From Lichenihabitans psoromatis (GTDB lineage Bacteria > Pseudomonadota > Alphaproteobacteria > Rhizobiales > Beijerinckiaceae), in assembly GCF_004323635.1 (NCBI RefSeq), contig NZ_CP036515.1, forward strand, positions 2,357,501-2,421,500: 64,000 nucleotides of DNA. Reading direction: 5' to 3'. A program made the translations under genes and the position numbers. The notes beneath the pieces were generated by a model that was not told the origin of the DNA, searched no databases, and saw nothing but the letters and a program-made list of their open reading frames with translations. Positions 25,866 to 35,191 of the stretch are shown piece by piece. The stretch's first letter is position 1. The number at the start of each line of letters is the position of its first letter.

Positions 25866-27899
25866 ATGAACGATCCGCTTCTTCAGCCTTTCAGCCTCAA
25901 GCATCTGACGTTTCGCAATCGGCTGATGTCGACCGCGCATGAGCCCGCCTATACCGAGGATGGCCTGCCGAAAGATCGCTATCGCCTCTACCATGCCGAA
26001 AAGGCCAAGGGCGGCATCGGCTTGACCATGATCGGCGGCTCGTCGGTCGTCGCGCCTGACAGCCCGCAGGCTTTCGGCAACATCCTGCTCTACAAGGACG
26101 ACGTGGTCGGCTGGCTGCGCGAGCTTGCCGACGACGTGCACGAGCATGGCGCGGCCGTGATGATCCAGATCACCCATCTCGGGCGGCGCACCTCCTGGTC
26201 GAAAGCCGATTGGCTGCCGGTGCTGGCGCCCTCGGGCGTCCGCGAGCAGGCGCATCGCGCTTTTCCGAAAGCCATGGAGGATTGGGATATCCGGCGCGTC
26301 GTCGCGGCCTATGCGGATGCGGCCGAGCGTGTGAAGGCCGGCGGCCTCGATGGCATTGAGATCGAATGTTACGGCCATCTGATCGACCAGTTCTGGTCGC
26401 CGGCCACCAACCTGCGCGAGGATGATTATGGCGGCGTGCTCGACAACCGCATGCGGTTCGGCTTCGAGGTGCTCCGGGCAATCCGCGACCGCGTCGGCTC
26501 CGATTTCGTGGTCGGGGCTCGGCTGGTTTGCGACGAGGACTGGGACAAGGGTCTGTCGCGTGACGCCGGCACGTTGATCGCGCAGCGGCTCGCATCCTCC
26601 GGATTGATCGATTTCGTCAACGTGATCCGCGGCCACATCGACACGGATGCGGCCTTGTCGGAGGTGATCCCGGCGATGGGATCGCGCTCGGCGCCGCACC
26701 TCGATTTGGCCGGCGACATCCGCACCGCGACGCGGGTGCCAACCTTTCACGCGGCCCGCATTCAGGATGTGGCAACGGCGCGGCATGCGATCGAAAGCGG
26801 CAAGCTCGACATGGTCGGCATGACGCGCGCCCATATGGCGGACCCGCATATCGCCCGCAAGATCATCGAGGGGCGCGAGGCAGAGATCCGGCCTTGCGTC
26901 GGCATGGCTTATTGCATCGACTCGATCTATGGCGGCCAGGCGCTCTGCATCCACAATGCGGCGACCGGGCGCGAAGCCACCATGCCACACGTCGTGACGC
27001 GGTCGACCGGTCCGCGCCGTAAGGTCGTGATCATTGGCGCAGGGCCGGGCGGTCTCGAAGCGGCGCGGGTCGCAGGCGCGCGCGGCCATGAGGTCGTGCT
27101 GTTCGAGGCCGCCGACAAAGCGGGCGGTCAGGTTCTGGTGACGGCGGGCCTGAAGCGACGCCGCGAGATCCTCGGCATCGTCGATTGGCGGCTCGCGCAA
27201 TGCGAGCGGCATGGGGTCGAGCTTCGCTTCAACACCTATGCGGAGGCGGCGGACGTGCTGGCCGAGACCCCGGATGTCGTTGTTGTCGCGACGGGAGGCA
27301 TCCCCAACACGGGGTTTCTGTCGGCCGGCGAAGACCTCGTGACCACGAGTTGGGACATCCTGACCGGCTCGGCGCGGCTCGGCAGCCAAATCCTGCTCTA
27401 CGACGATAATGGCGCGCATCCGGGCATGACGGCGGGCGAGTTCATGGCGCGCGCCGGTGCGAGTCTCGAGATCGTCACGCCGGAGCGGATCGTAGCGCCC
27501 GACGTCGGCGGCACCAGCTATCCGGCTTATTTCCGGGCCTTCGCCGAGCACGACGTGACGCTGACGCTCAACCTAAGGCTCGACAGCGTCCGCCGCGACG
27601 GCAACCGCCTCGTCGCCACCTTCATCGACGACTACGGTCGGCGTACGGTCGAGAAGAGCGCCGACCAGATTGTCGTCGAGCATGGCACTGTGCCGCTCGA
27701 CGAGCTTTATTTTGCGCTGAAGCCGCTCTCCCGCAATTTGGGCGAGGTGGATCACGCGGCCTTGTTGTCCGATCGCCCGCAAGATGTGGCGACCAATCCA
27801 GAAGGGGCATTCACGCTGTGGCGGATCGGTGACGCGGTCGCGTCGCGCAACATCCATGCGGCGGTCTATGACGCGCTGCGGCTCGTCAAAGACATCTAA
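25866..27899 (+). CDS. NADH:flavin oxidoreductase/FAD fusion, dimethylglycine or N-methylproline demethylase-like (DgcA/StcD family)
   Basis: 677 residues. An Old Yellow Enzyme TIM barrel (residues 1-360: NRLMSTAHEPAYTEDGLPKD, QITHLGRRTSW, EIECYGHLIDQFWSP) is joined to a disulfide-reductase-like FAD/NAD domain (VVIIGAGPGGLEAARVAGAR at about 380). The linker carries RPCVGMAYC...ALCIHN: three cysteines, with the second of the usual four replaced by Met, as seen in the StcD/demethylase branch. This family includes 2,4-dienoyl-CoA reductase, trimethylamine dehydrogenase, DgcA and StcD. Next to carnitine-degradation genes, oxidative demethylation of a betaine-derived amine is the best inference. 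Converges with the carnitine dehydrogenase gene three bases away. Confidence 0.8.
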   Translation: MNDPLLQPFSLKHLTFRNRLMSTAHEPAYTEDGLPKDRYRLYHAEKAKGGIGLTMIGGSSVVAPDSPQAFGNILLYKDDVVGWLRELADDVHEHGAAVMIQITHLGRRTSWSKADWLPVLAPSGVREQAHRAFPKAMEDWDIRRVVAAYADAAERVKAGGLDGIEIECYGHLIDQFWSPATNLREDDYGGVLDNRMRFGFEVLRAIRDRVGSDFVVGARLVCDEDWDKGLSRDAGTLIAQRLASSGLIDFVNVIRGHIDTDAALSEVIPAMGSRSAPHLDLAGDIRTATRVPTFHAARIQDVATARHAIESGKLDMVGMTRAHMADPHIARKIIEGREAEIRPCVGMAYCIDSIYGGQALCIHNAATGREATMPHVVTRSTGPRRKVVIIGAGPGGLEAARVAGARGHEVVLFEAADKAGGQVLVTAGLKRRREILGIVDWRLAQCERHGVELRFNTYAEAADVLAETPDVVVVATGGIPNTGFLSAGEDLVTTSWDILTGSARLGSQILLYDDNGAHPGMTAGEFMARAGASLEIVTPERIVAPDVGGTSYPAYFRAFAEHDVTLTLNLRLDSVRRDGNRLVATFIDDYGRRTVEKSADQIVVEHGTVPLDELYFALKPLSRNLGEVDHAALLSDRPQDVATNPEGAFTLWRIGDAVASRNIHAAVYDALRLVKDI

Positions 27900-27902
27900 G
27901 CC

Positions 27903-29390
27903 TCAGCGCTTCGCTCCAACGGCGCGTCCCGCGCTGTCCGGCCGGGGCAGGGCGGCATGCGCGCGGATCAGATGGTCCACGGCCGCCAGAACAGCCCCGT
28001 CGGCCGCGATGGCTCGTTCTGCGTCCGTATCGACATGCAGCAGCATCTGTTCGGCGGTCGCGATCACGGTGCCGTCGCGGCTCAGACGATGAAACACATG
28101 CAACCGCTTCGCATCGCCGCCGAGAACCTGGGTATCGACCCGCAGGGCCTCGTCGAGCTTGGCTTGGCCGAGATGCATCAAGTGTGTTTCGACCGTGAAG
28201 AATGAGCGGCCCGATGCCAGATAGGCCGCATCGACGCCGATGCGCCGCAACAGCGCGTCGCTGGCTTCGGCACAGCATTGGAGATAGCGGCTCTCCGTCA
28301 TGTGCCCGTTATAGTCGATCCATTCGGGCAGCACGCGCCCGCGCCAGAGGCGCAGGGGCGCGCTGTCGTCGGTTTCGGCTTTGATCTCGGCCGGCCCAAG
28401 CAGGCTCATGATCCGCGCTTCATGTGCCTTGACGACCGCACCGGCAGCGAAATCCTGCGCCCGCAGAGCGCCCAGCACCGAAACGAGGCAATCGTCGCGC
28501 TTGCGTTCGAGGTCGCGGATCGACACGCCGCCAGCTTGTTGGTCCGATTGGTTCGAGACCGTGTCGATCAGCTCTTGTGTCAGTTCCGGCGCGTCGAGCT
28601 TGGTCCAGGGCAGTTTCAGCGCCGGGCCGAATTGTGCCAGGAAGTGGCGCATGCCCGCCTCGCCACCCGCCAGCCGATAGATCAGGAACGTGCCCATGAA
28701 GGACCAGCGAAGACCGGCGCCATAGCGCACGGCGTCGTCGATCTCCTCGGTGGTAGCGATTCCGTCGTTGACGAGCCACAAGGCCTCGCGCCACAGCGCC
28801 TCGAGTAGACGGTCGGCGATGAAGCCGTCGATCTCCTTGCGGACATGCAGCGGCCGCATCCCGATCCGCTCGTAAAGCGCGGCGGCGATATCCTTGGTGG
28901 CCTGCGCGGTCTTCTCGCCACCGCAGATTTCGACCAGTGGCAGCAGATAGACGGGGTTGAACGGGTGACCGACCACCAGCCGCTCGGGATGCGCCATGCC
29001 GCTTTGCAGCCTCGTCGGCAGCAGGCCCGAGGTCGAGGATGCGATCACGACGCCGGGCCGAGCTGCCGCGTCGATCTCGGCCAGGACCTTGATCTTCAAG
29101 GCCTCGATCTCCGGCAGGCTCTCGACGACGAAATCGGCGTCCCGCACCGCGGCGTCGATGGAGGCTGCCACCCGCAGGGTCCCTTCGGGAAGCGCCAGCC
29201 CGGACATCAGCTTGGCCTGCGCGCGACGAGCGTTGGCCGTCACCTCGTTCAGCTTACGGGCGATGTCCGGGTCGGGGTCGAACACGGTTACGTCGAACCC
29301 GTTGAGGAGGAAACGTGCGGCCCAACCGGCGCCGATAACGCCGCCGCCCACGAGCCCGATGGTCTTGATGCCGGTCATGTCATGCTCCAT
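27903..29390 (-). CDS. lcdH: Carnitine 3-dehydrogenase fused to betainyl-CoA thioesterase
   Basis: 495 residues. Residues 1-320 are a 3-hydroxyacyl-CoA-dehydrogenase-type enzyme: GLVGGGVIGAGWAARFLLNG, STSGLLPTRLQSGMAHPERL, VGHPFNPVYLLPLVE. Residues about 345-480 form a hotdog thioesterase (VLPEWIDYNGHMTESRYLQ). This fusion is known from rhizobial carnitine loci: the first domain oxidises L-carnitine to 3-dehydrocarnitine with NAD+, the second hydrolyses betainyl-CoA to glycine betaine. Its ATG overlaps the stop of the BKACE gene upstream (TGATG), showing translational coupling. ATG 29378 is an alternative start. Confidence 0.88.
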   Translation of the reverse strand: MEHDMTGIKTIGLVGGGVIGAGWAARFLLNGFDVTVFDPDPDIARKLNEVTANARRAQAKLMSGLALPEGTLRVAASIDAAVRDADFVVESLPEIEALKIKVLAEIDAAARPGVVIASSTSGLLPTRLQSGMAHPERLVVGHPFNPVYLLPLVEICGGEKTAQATKDIAAALYERIGMRPLHVRKEIDGFIADRLLEALWREALWLVNDGIATTEEIDDAVRYGAGLRWSFMGTFLIYRLAGGEAGMRHFLAQFGPALKLPWTKLDAPELTQELIDTVSNQSDQQAGGVSIRDLERKRDDCLVSVLGALRAQDFAAGAVVKAHEARIMSLLGPAEIKAETDDSAPLRLWRGRVLPEWIDYNGHMTESRYLQCCAEASDALLRRIGVDAAYLASGRSFFTVETHLMHLGQAKLDEALRVDTQVLGGDAKRLHVFHRLSRDGTVIATAEQMLLHVDTDAERAIAADGAVLAAVDHLIRAHAALPRPDSAGRAVGAKR

Positions 29391-30280
29391 CAGGTCGGCT
29401 GCCGCAGGTTCAATTTGGCCCGTACCTCGGCCGGGCCGAGGACCCGCGCGCCCATGGCGGTCAGGATCGTTCCGGCGCGTTCGACGAGCGCCCCATTGGT
29501 GGCCAGCGTTCCCTTGCCGAGGAACAGGTTGTCTTCGAGCCCGACCCGGACGTTGCCGCCGGCCAGCGCCGCCATCGCAACGTAAGGCAATTGGTTGCGG
29601 CCGATCGCGAAGGCCGAGAAGACGGTCTCCTTCGGCAGTCGCTGCGCCATGGCCATCAGGGTCAATGGATCGTCGGGCGCCCCATACGGAATGCCCATGC
29701 AGAGTTGGATCAGCGGCGTTCCGTCAAGCAGCCCCTCCTTGATGAGGTCATGCACGAAGACGAGATGGCCAAAATCGAACACCTCGAGTTCGGGCTTCAC
29801 GCCGAGCGCCTTCACCCGCGCCGCCATGGCGCGCAGCGTGGATGGCGTATTCGTCATGACGTAGTCGCCGAGCGAGAAGTTCATGGTGCCACAATCAAGC
29901 GTGCAGATCTCCGGCAGCAATTCGGCGACGTGGGCGAGGCGCTCGGTCGGCCCGACCATGTCGGTGCCGGCGGCAAGCGGCAGCGGGGTCTCGCCTGAGC
30001 CGAATACGACGTCGCCGCCCATGCCGGCCGTGAGATTGAGGATGACGTCGACATCGGATGCGCGGATGCGCTCGACCACCTCGCGATAGAGATGGACGTC
30101 GCGCGCCGCTTTGCCGGTCACCGGGTCACGAACATGGATATGCGCGATCGCGGCTCCGGCGCGGGCGGCCTCGATGCACGCCTCTGCGATCGCGGCCGGC
30201 GTGACCGGAACATGCGGTGAGCGGCCCGTGGTATCGCCCGCGCCCGTAACCGCGCAGGTGATGAAGACATCGTGGTTCAT
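29390..30280 (-). CDS. BKACE-family 3-dehydrocarnitine cleavage enzyme
   Basis: 296 residues from ATG 30280 (GAGAG upstream); longer readings lack similarity. Zn2+-binding beta-keto acid cleavage enzyme: metal ligands in [12 protein letters not shown] and Glu in [14 protein letters not shown], with [10 protein letters not shown] and TLDCGTMNF in the substrate-binding strands. BKACEs condense a beta-keto acid with acetyl-CoA; in carnitine loci the substrate is 3-dehydrocarnitine, giving acetoacetate and betainyl-CoA. The overlap with the dehydrogenase/thioesterase gene supports exactly that step order. First gene of a two-gene minus operon, divergent from the solute-binding protein. Confidence 0.88.
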   Translation of the reverse strand: MNHDVFITCAVTGAGDTTGRSPHVPVTPAAIAEACIEAARAGAAIAHIHVRDPVTGKAARDVHLYREVVERIRASDVDVILNLTAGMGGDVVFGSGETPLPLAAGTDMVGPTERLAHVAELLPEICTLDCGTMNFSLGDYVMTNTPSTLRAMAARVKALGVKPELEVFDFGHLVFVHDLIKEGLLDGTPLIQLCMGIPYGAPDDPLTLMAMAQRLPKETVFSAFAIGRNQLPYVAMAALAGGNVRVGLEDNLFLGKGTLATNGALVERAGTILTAMGARVLGPAEVRAKLNLRQPT

Positions 30281-30426
30281 GGCGTTCTCTCTTGGTCGTA
30301 TTCGTCGGTCAACATGGCGCGGGACCGCTCTCCAGACGTGACACACCACGACACAGACACGACGAAATGCGACACGCAAGCATTGAGGCCGGGGTGAAAA
30401 ATCAGCCACATGGCCCATAGCGTGGG

Positions 30427-30456
30427 CATGTCGCTAAATGTCTCGAACATGTCGCT
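30427..30456. promoter_or_regulatory. Direct repeat CATGTCGCT x2 with 21-base period, possible AraC-type operator
   Basis: CATGTCGCT occurs at 30427-30435 and 30448-30456, exactly 21 bases apart, in the divergent promoter region between the BKACE and solute-binding-protein genes. AraC-family regulators commonly bind such tandem half sites two helical turns apart, and a GlxA/CdhR-type regulator is encoded 4 kb downstream. A TGTCGC in inverse orientation lies at 30369-30374. Assignment is inference. Confidence 0.45.
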
Positions 30457-30546
30457 TTCGGCTTTATGGTTGGCGCACTCACGCCCTAGCATCGCATGAG
30501 AAAAGGCGGGCCGCATGGGCCACGTCCTCGCCCGGGAGCAAGCACG

Positions 30547-32118
30547 ATGTCGCGCAGCAGCGGATGGTTAGGCGGTCTCGATCGTCGCGAGTTTCTGACC
30601 GGGGCCGCTCTTCTGGGTGGTGTGGCGGCAGTCGGGTCTCTCTTCCCGATCAGCGCATTTGCGGCGGATGCGACGCCGGTCACGGGCGGAGCGCTGAAAA
30701 TCGGCATGTCCGGCGGCGCGACCTCGGACAGTCTCGATCCGCGCTTCATGACCGATTGGGTGCCGGTCAACCTCGGCTACCAGATCATGAATGGACTGGT
30801 CGAGATCGACGAACACAACAAGGCCATGCCCGAACTGTTCGAAAGCTGGGAGGCCAAACCCGGCGCCACCGAGTGGATCTTCAACATTCGCAAGGGCGTG
30901 ACCTTCTCCAATGGCAAGACGCTCGATGCCGACGACATCATCTATTCGCTGAACCTGCACCGCGGCGATACGAAATCGGCCGCCAAGGCGGTCATCGCCG
31001 ATGTGACCGACATCAAGAAACTCAGCCCGAACCAGGTTCAGATTTCGCTGAGCAGCGGCAACGTCGATCTTCCGTTCATCCTGTCCGATTATCACCTGAT
31101 GGTGGTGCCGAACGGGTGGACCGATTGGATGAAGCCCGTCGGCACAGCCGGCTATACGCTTGAAACCTTCGAGCCCGGCGTCCGCTCCGTCACGAAGCGC
31201 CGCGAGGGCTACTGGAAAGCGGGGCGTGGCCACGTCGATTCGATCGAGATCATCGACATCAACGACACCAGCGCCCGCACGACGGCGCTGATCACAGGGC
31301 AGGTCGACGTTATCAGCCGCCTCAACCCACGAACCGTGGACCTTCTGAAGAAGAAGGCGGGTCTGCAGGTGATCCGCAATCCGGCCGGACAGCACGCCAC
31401 ATTTCTGATGAACACCGAAGTGAAGCCGTTCGACGACAATAACGTGCGGCTCGCGATGAAATACGGGGTCGACCGGAAGCGCATGATCGACACCGTGCTG
31501 AACGGCTACGGCGTCATCGGCAACGATCAGCCGATCCCGAAGACGGACCGGTTCTACAATGCCGACCTGCCGCAGCATTCCTACGATCCCGACAAGTCGA
31601 AGTTCTATCTGAAGCAAGCCGGCCTAACCGATCTGCCCGTCACGCTGCAGGTATCGGAAGCCGCCTTTACGGGCGCGATCGATGCGGCGAGCCTGTATCA
31701 GGCCGCGTGCGGCAAGGCTGGTATCGACATGACGGTCAAGCGCGAGCCAGCCGATGGCTACTGGGACAATGTTTGGCTAAAAGCGCCGTTCTGCGTCTCC
31801 TATTGGGGAGGTCGGCCGACCGCCGACCAGATGTTGACCATCGCGTATAAATCCGACGCGAAATGGAACGAGACGCATTGGAAGAACCCGCAATTCGACC
31901 AGTTGCTCGTCGCGGCCCGGACGGAATTCGACGAGGCCAAGCGCAAGCAGATGTATGGCGACTTGCAGAAGATGATCTCCGACGATTGCGGCGTCGTGAT
32001 CCCGATGTTCATGGATTACCTCGAAGCCGGGGCCGCTAAGGTCAAAGGTATGGGGCCGCATCCGATGTTCGACCTGATGGGGCAGCGGCTCGGCGAAAAG
32101 GTCTGGATCGAGGCGTGA
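30547..32118 (+). CDS. ABC transporter solute-binding protein, family 5 (SBP_bac_5), Tat-exported
   Basis: 523 residues from ATG 30547 (GGGAG upstream). The N terminus has a twin-arginine signal, GLDRREFLTGAALLGG, with cleavage after SAFA. The mature protein is a peptide/nickel-type solute-binding protein: PELFESWEAKPGATEWIFNI, RKGVTFSNGKTLDADDIIYS, and PKTDRFYNADLPQHSYDP. No permease or ATPase gene follows, so the rest of the transporter must be elsewhere. Position in the carnitine region suggests a quaternary amine or acylated carnitine ligand, but family 5 ligands are diverse. Followed after 10 bases by the CocE-type hydrolase. Confidence 0.85.
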   Translation: MSRSSGWLGGLDRREFLTGAALLGGVAAVGSLFPISAFAADATPVTGGALKIGMSGGATSDSLDPRFMTDWVPVNLGYQIMNGLVEIDEHNKAMPELFESWEAKPGATEWIFNIRKGVTFSNGKTLDADDIIYSLNLHRGDTKSAAKAVIADVTDIKKLSPNQVQISLSSGNVDLPFILSDYHLMVVPNGWTDWMKPVGTAGYTLETFEPGVRSVTKRREGYWKAGRGHVDSIEIIDINDTSARTTALITGQVDVISRLNPRTVDLLKKKAGLQVIRNPAGQHATFLMNTEVKPFDDNNVRLAMKYGVDRKRMIDTVLNGYGVIGNDQPIPKTDRFYNADLPQHSYDPDKSKFYLKQAGLTDLPVTLQVSEAAFTGAIDAASLYQAACGKAGIDMTVKREPADGYWDNVWLKAPFCVSYWGGRPTADQMLTIAYKSDAKWNETHWKNPQFDQLLVAARTEFDEAKRKQMYGDLQKMISDDCGVVIPMFMDYLEAGAAKVKGMGPHPMFDLMGQRLGEKVWIEA

Positions 32119-32128
32119 GCCGCTTCCC

Positions 32129-34138
32129 ATGACGAGCGACGTCGACGTCACCGAGAACCTATGGATCCCGCTGCGGGACGGCACCCGGCTCGCAGCACGC
32201 CTGTGGTTGCCGGCGACGGCCGGGGCACACCCTGTTCCAGCCATCCTCGAATACATCCCCTATCGCAAGCGGGATGGGACCCGGGGACGGGACGAGCCGA
32301 TGCACGGCTTCTTTGCGGCGCATGGCTATGCGGCGATCCGCGTCGACATGCGCGGCTCGGGCGAGTCGGACGGTCTGCTGCACGATGAATATGCGGCGCA
32401 GGAGCAAAACGACGCCCTGGAGGTGATCGCCTGGATCGCGGCGCAGCCGTGGTGTGAGGGCGGAGTCGGGCTGATGGGCAAGTCCTGGGGCGGCTTCAAC
32501 GCGCTGCAGATCGCGGCGCGGCGACCACCCGCCCTCAAGGCGATCATCACGGTCTATTCGACCGACGACCGCTACGCCGACGATATCCACTATATGGGCG
32601 GTTGCCTGCTCAACGATAATCTATGGTGGGGCACCATCATGATGGCGTTTCAGGCGCGACCGCCGGATCCGTCGATCGTCGGGGCCGGGTGGCGGGACGC
32701 TTGGCTGGACCGGCTCGACGCCATGCCGTTCTGGCCGGCGCTCTGGATGGCCCATCCGACGCGCGACGCCTATTGGCGTCACGGCTCGGTCTGCGAGGAT
32801 TTCTCGGCCATCACGGTGCCGGTGCTGGCGATCGGCGGCTGGGCCGACAGCTACACCAATGCGGTGCCACGTCTGCTCGAAGGCTTGAGCGTCCCGCGTC
32901 TCGGCTTGATCGGACCGTGGGCCCACATCTATCCGCATGATGGCGTGCCGACCCCGGCGTTCGATTTCCTCGGTGAGGCCACCCGATGGTGGGATTATTG
33001 GCTAAAGGGGCGCGACACCGGCTTGATGAACGAGCCGATGCTGCGGGCCTATATCGAGGAGCATCAGCAGCCCGCGACGAGCCGCCCCACGTCGCCGGGC
33101 CGTTTCGTTGGCGAGACCGTCTGGCCAAGCCCTGCCATCGAGACGCGGCGCTTTCACCTCGGACCCGGGACGCTCGGCGCGGCGACGCATCCGTCCGGTG
33201 CGTCGGTGTCGATCCGCTCGCCGCTTTGGACCGGGACTACCTGCGGCGAATGGATGGGCACCGGCGTGCCGGGCGAAATGGCCGCTGATCAGCGGCCGGA
33301 CGACGGCTTGTCCCTGGTGTTCGACACGGAACCGCTGGTGATGTCGCTCGAGGTCCTCGGCAATCCGGATCTTGAGCTCGATCTGTCGTCGGACCTGCCG
33401 CATGCCCAGATCGCGGTGCGGCTCTGCGATGTCGCGCCGGACGGGTCCTCGCTGCGGGTCAGCTATGCCGTGCTGAACTTGGCGCATCGCGAGGGGTCGG
33501 CCGAGCCGCGCCCCCTGGTGCCGGGGCAGGCGACCCGCATTAGGGTTCGGCTGAAGATGTGCGGCCATCGCTTTGCGCCGGGACACCGCATTCGCATCGC
33601 GGTCTCGACCGCCTATTGGCCGCTGGTCTGGCCCTCGCGGGACGCCGCCACCCTGACGATCGCGACGGGGGCGAGCGCGTTGCTGCTGCCCGTGCGGACG
33701 CTGGCTCCCGACGACGGGCTTCTTTTGCCGCCGCCCGTAGCGACGCCACAGACCCCGCACACCAAATTGAGCGACGGCGCTCTGGCCCGGACCGTGACGC
33801 TCGACCGGATGAACAATGTCGCGACCTACGAGACGATCGGGCAGGGGGGGCTTTTCGGTGAAGGCGTGGTGCGCTGGGACGAGATCGGCACGTCGCTATC
33901 GCATGACCTCAAGCGTCATCTGACGATCGCGGCCGACGACCCTACGTCAGCGACCGCGACGCTCGACCAGTCCTATGTGATGGATCTCCACGGCACGACG
34001 ATCGCGATCGAGACGGTCACGACGCTACGGGCCGATCACGATGCCTTCGTCCTGACCGGCAGCATGACGGTGCGGCAGGACGGCGATGTGGTGCGTACGC
34101 GCGACTGGGAGCAGTGCTTTTCCCGCGACACGTTGTGA
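32129..34138 (+). CDS. CocE/NonD-family alpha/beta hydrolase (X-Pro dipeptidyl-peptidase-like)
   Basis: 669 residues. Peptidase_S15 core: LEYIPYRKRDGTRGRDEPMH, AIRVDMRGSGESDG, nucleophile Ser in GLMGKSWGGFNALQIA (about residue 117), Asp in AIGGWADSYTNA, His in IGPWAHIYPHD. The C-terminal part is the jelly-roll PepX_C domain with RIRIAVSTAYWPLVWPSRD. A last 120 residues extend past it. Family members hydrolyse esters or X-Pro peptides. No signal peptide, so cytoplasmic. Co-transcribed after the solute-binding protein; it may open an ester- or amide-linked carnitine precursor taken up by that protein (inference). Its stop overlaps the next gene's GTG. Confidence 0.85.
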   Translation: MTSDVDVTENLWIPLRDGTRLAARLWLPATAGAHPVPAILEYIPYRKRDGTRGRDEPMHGFFAAHGYAAIRVDMRGSGESDGLLHDEYAAQEQNDALEVIAWIAAQPWCEGGVGLMGKSWGGFNALQIAARRPPALKAIITVYSTDDRYADDIHYMGGCLLNDNLWWGTIMMAFQARPPDPSIVGAGWRDAWLDRLDAMPFWPALWMAHPTRDAYWRHGSVCEDFSAITVPVLAIGGWADSYTNAVPRLLEGLSVPRLGLIGPWAHIYPHDGVPTPAFDFLGEATRWWDYWLKGRDTGLMNEPMLRAYIEEHQQPATSRPTSPGRFVGETVWPSPAIETRRFHLGPGTLGAATHPSGASVSIRSPLWTGTTCGEWMGTGVPGEMAADQRPDDGLSLVFDTEPLVMSLEVLGNPDLELDLSSDLPHAQIAVRLCDVAPDGSSLRVSYAVLNLAHREGSAEPRPLVPGQATRIRVRLKMCGHRFAPGHRIRIAVSTAYWPLVWPSRDAATLTIATGASALLLPVRTLAPDDGLLLPPPVATPQTPHTKLSDGALARTVTLDRMNNVATYETIGQGGLFGEGVVRWDEIGTSLSHDLKRHLTIAADDPTSATATLDQSYVMDLHGTTIAIETVTTLRADHDAFVLTGSMTVRQDGDVVRTRDWEQCFSRDTL

Positions 34139-35148
34139 CGGGCGAGCCAGAACAGATCGCCTTTCTGCTGGTGCCCCAATTTTCGATGCTGGCCTTTTTG
34201 TCGGCCGTCGAACCGCTCCGGGTCGCCAATCGCTTGTCGGACCGTGATCTCTTCGCGTGGCGCGCCTATTCGGCGGATGGTGGTCCTGTCGAAGCGTCAA
34301 ATGGCATGCGGATCATGGTGGAGGCGCCGCTCAGCGCCCTGGCGTCCTGCTCGATCCTGATCGTCTGCGCCGGTTTCGAGCCCGAGCGTCATGCAAGCCG
34401 GGACGTGATCCGCCTGTTGCAGAAGGCGGCGCGCGCCGGCTCCACCATGGGAGCGCTGGATACCGGCGCCTTTCTGCTGGCACGGGCGCGCCTGCTCGAC
34501 GATGTCGCCGTGACGATGCATTGGGAGGCGGTGCCGGCCTTTCGCGAGTCCTTTCCGCATATAAGGGTCAAGGATGCGCTCTATGTCAGCGAACGTGGCC
34601 GAACCACCTGCGCCGGTGGGTCCGCCGCGATCGATCTGATGCTCGACCGGATCGCCGCGACCCATGGCGAGCCTCTCGCGATCGCGATCCAGCAGCAATT
34701 CATTCATGAGCGCATTAGGGGCCGGGAGGACCATCAGCGCCTCGCCCCTATCGTGGAGGATGGCGCGAACCGGGTCGGGCGGGCAGTCGCGGCGATGGAG
34801 CGGCATCTCGACGAGCCGATCGACAAACAACGTCTCGCGCGGGCCTGCGGGGTGTCGACGCGCCAATTCGAGCGACTGTTCGCCCGCCAGACCGGAACGT
34901 CCCCGGCGCGCCATTATCTCGGCCTCCGGTTGCTGCGCGCCCGTCATCTGTTGCGACAGACCGATTTGAGCGTGATCCAGATTGCGGCCGCCACCGGTTT
35001 CGGATCTGCATCGTCCTTGTCCCGAGCTTATCGATCCCGCTTTGCCGTTGCGCCACGCGAGGACCGGATTGAGCCGTCGCGATGGAGCGTTCCCCTCGCG
35101 ATCACGCCGGGACAGCCAGGCATCCCAACGAAGAACGGAACCCTTTGA
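34135..35148 (+). CDS. GlxA-family AraC-type transcriptional regulator (CdhR-like)
   Basis: 337 residues from GTG 34135, which overlaps the upstream stop (GTGA); an ATG at 34114 would overlap further without its own signal. N-terminal DJ-1/PfpI-like domain (IAFLLVPQFSMLAFLSAVEP; GALDTGAFLLARA) and C-terminal AraC double helix-turn-helix (LARACGVSTRQFERLFARQT; LSVIQIAAATGFGSASSLSRAYR). GlxA-type regulators in carnitine/betaine loci (CdhR, GbdR) respond to the quaternary amine and activate catabolic genes. Coupling to the hydrolase gene suggests self-contained control of this cluster; candidate sites are the 21-base-spaced repeats at 30427-30456. Confidence 0.88.
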   Translation: MTGEPEQIAFLLVPQFSMLAFLSAVEPLRVANRLSDRDLFAWRAYSADGGPVEASNGMRIMVEAPLSALASCSILIVCAGFEPERHASRDVIRLLQKAARAGSTMGALDTGAFLLARARLLDDVAVTMHWEAVPAFRESFPHIRVKDALYVSERGRTTCAGGSAAIDLMLDRIAATHGEPLAIAIQQQFIHERIRGREDHQRLAPIVEDGANRVGRAVAAMERHLDEPIDKQRLARACGVSTRQFERLFARQTGTSPARHYLGLRLLRARHLLRQTDLSVIQIAAATGFGSASSLSRAYRSRFAVAPREDRIEPSRWSVPLAITPGQPGIPTKNGTL

Positions 35149-35191
35149 CGTCGCCGCACATTTCCCCTCGGGCAAACCAAAGGGGAATTGA

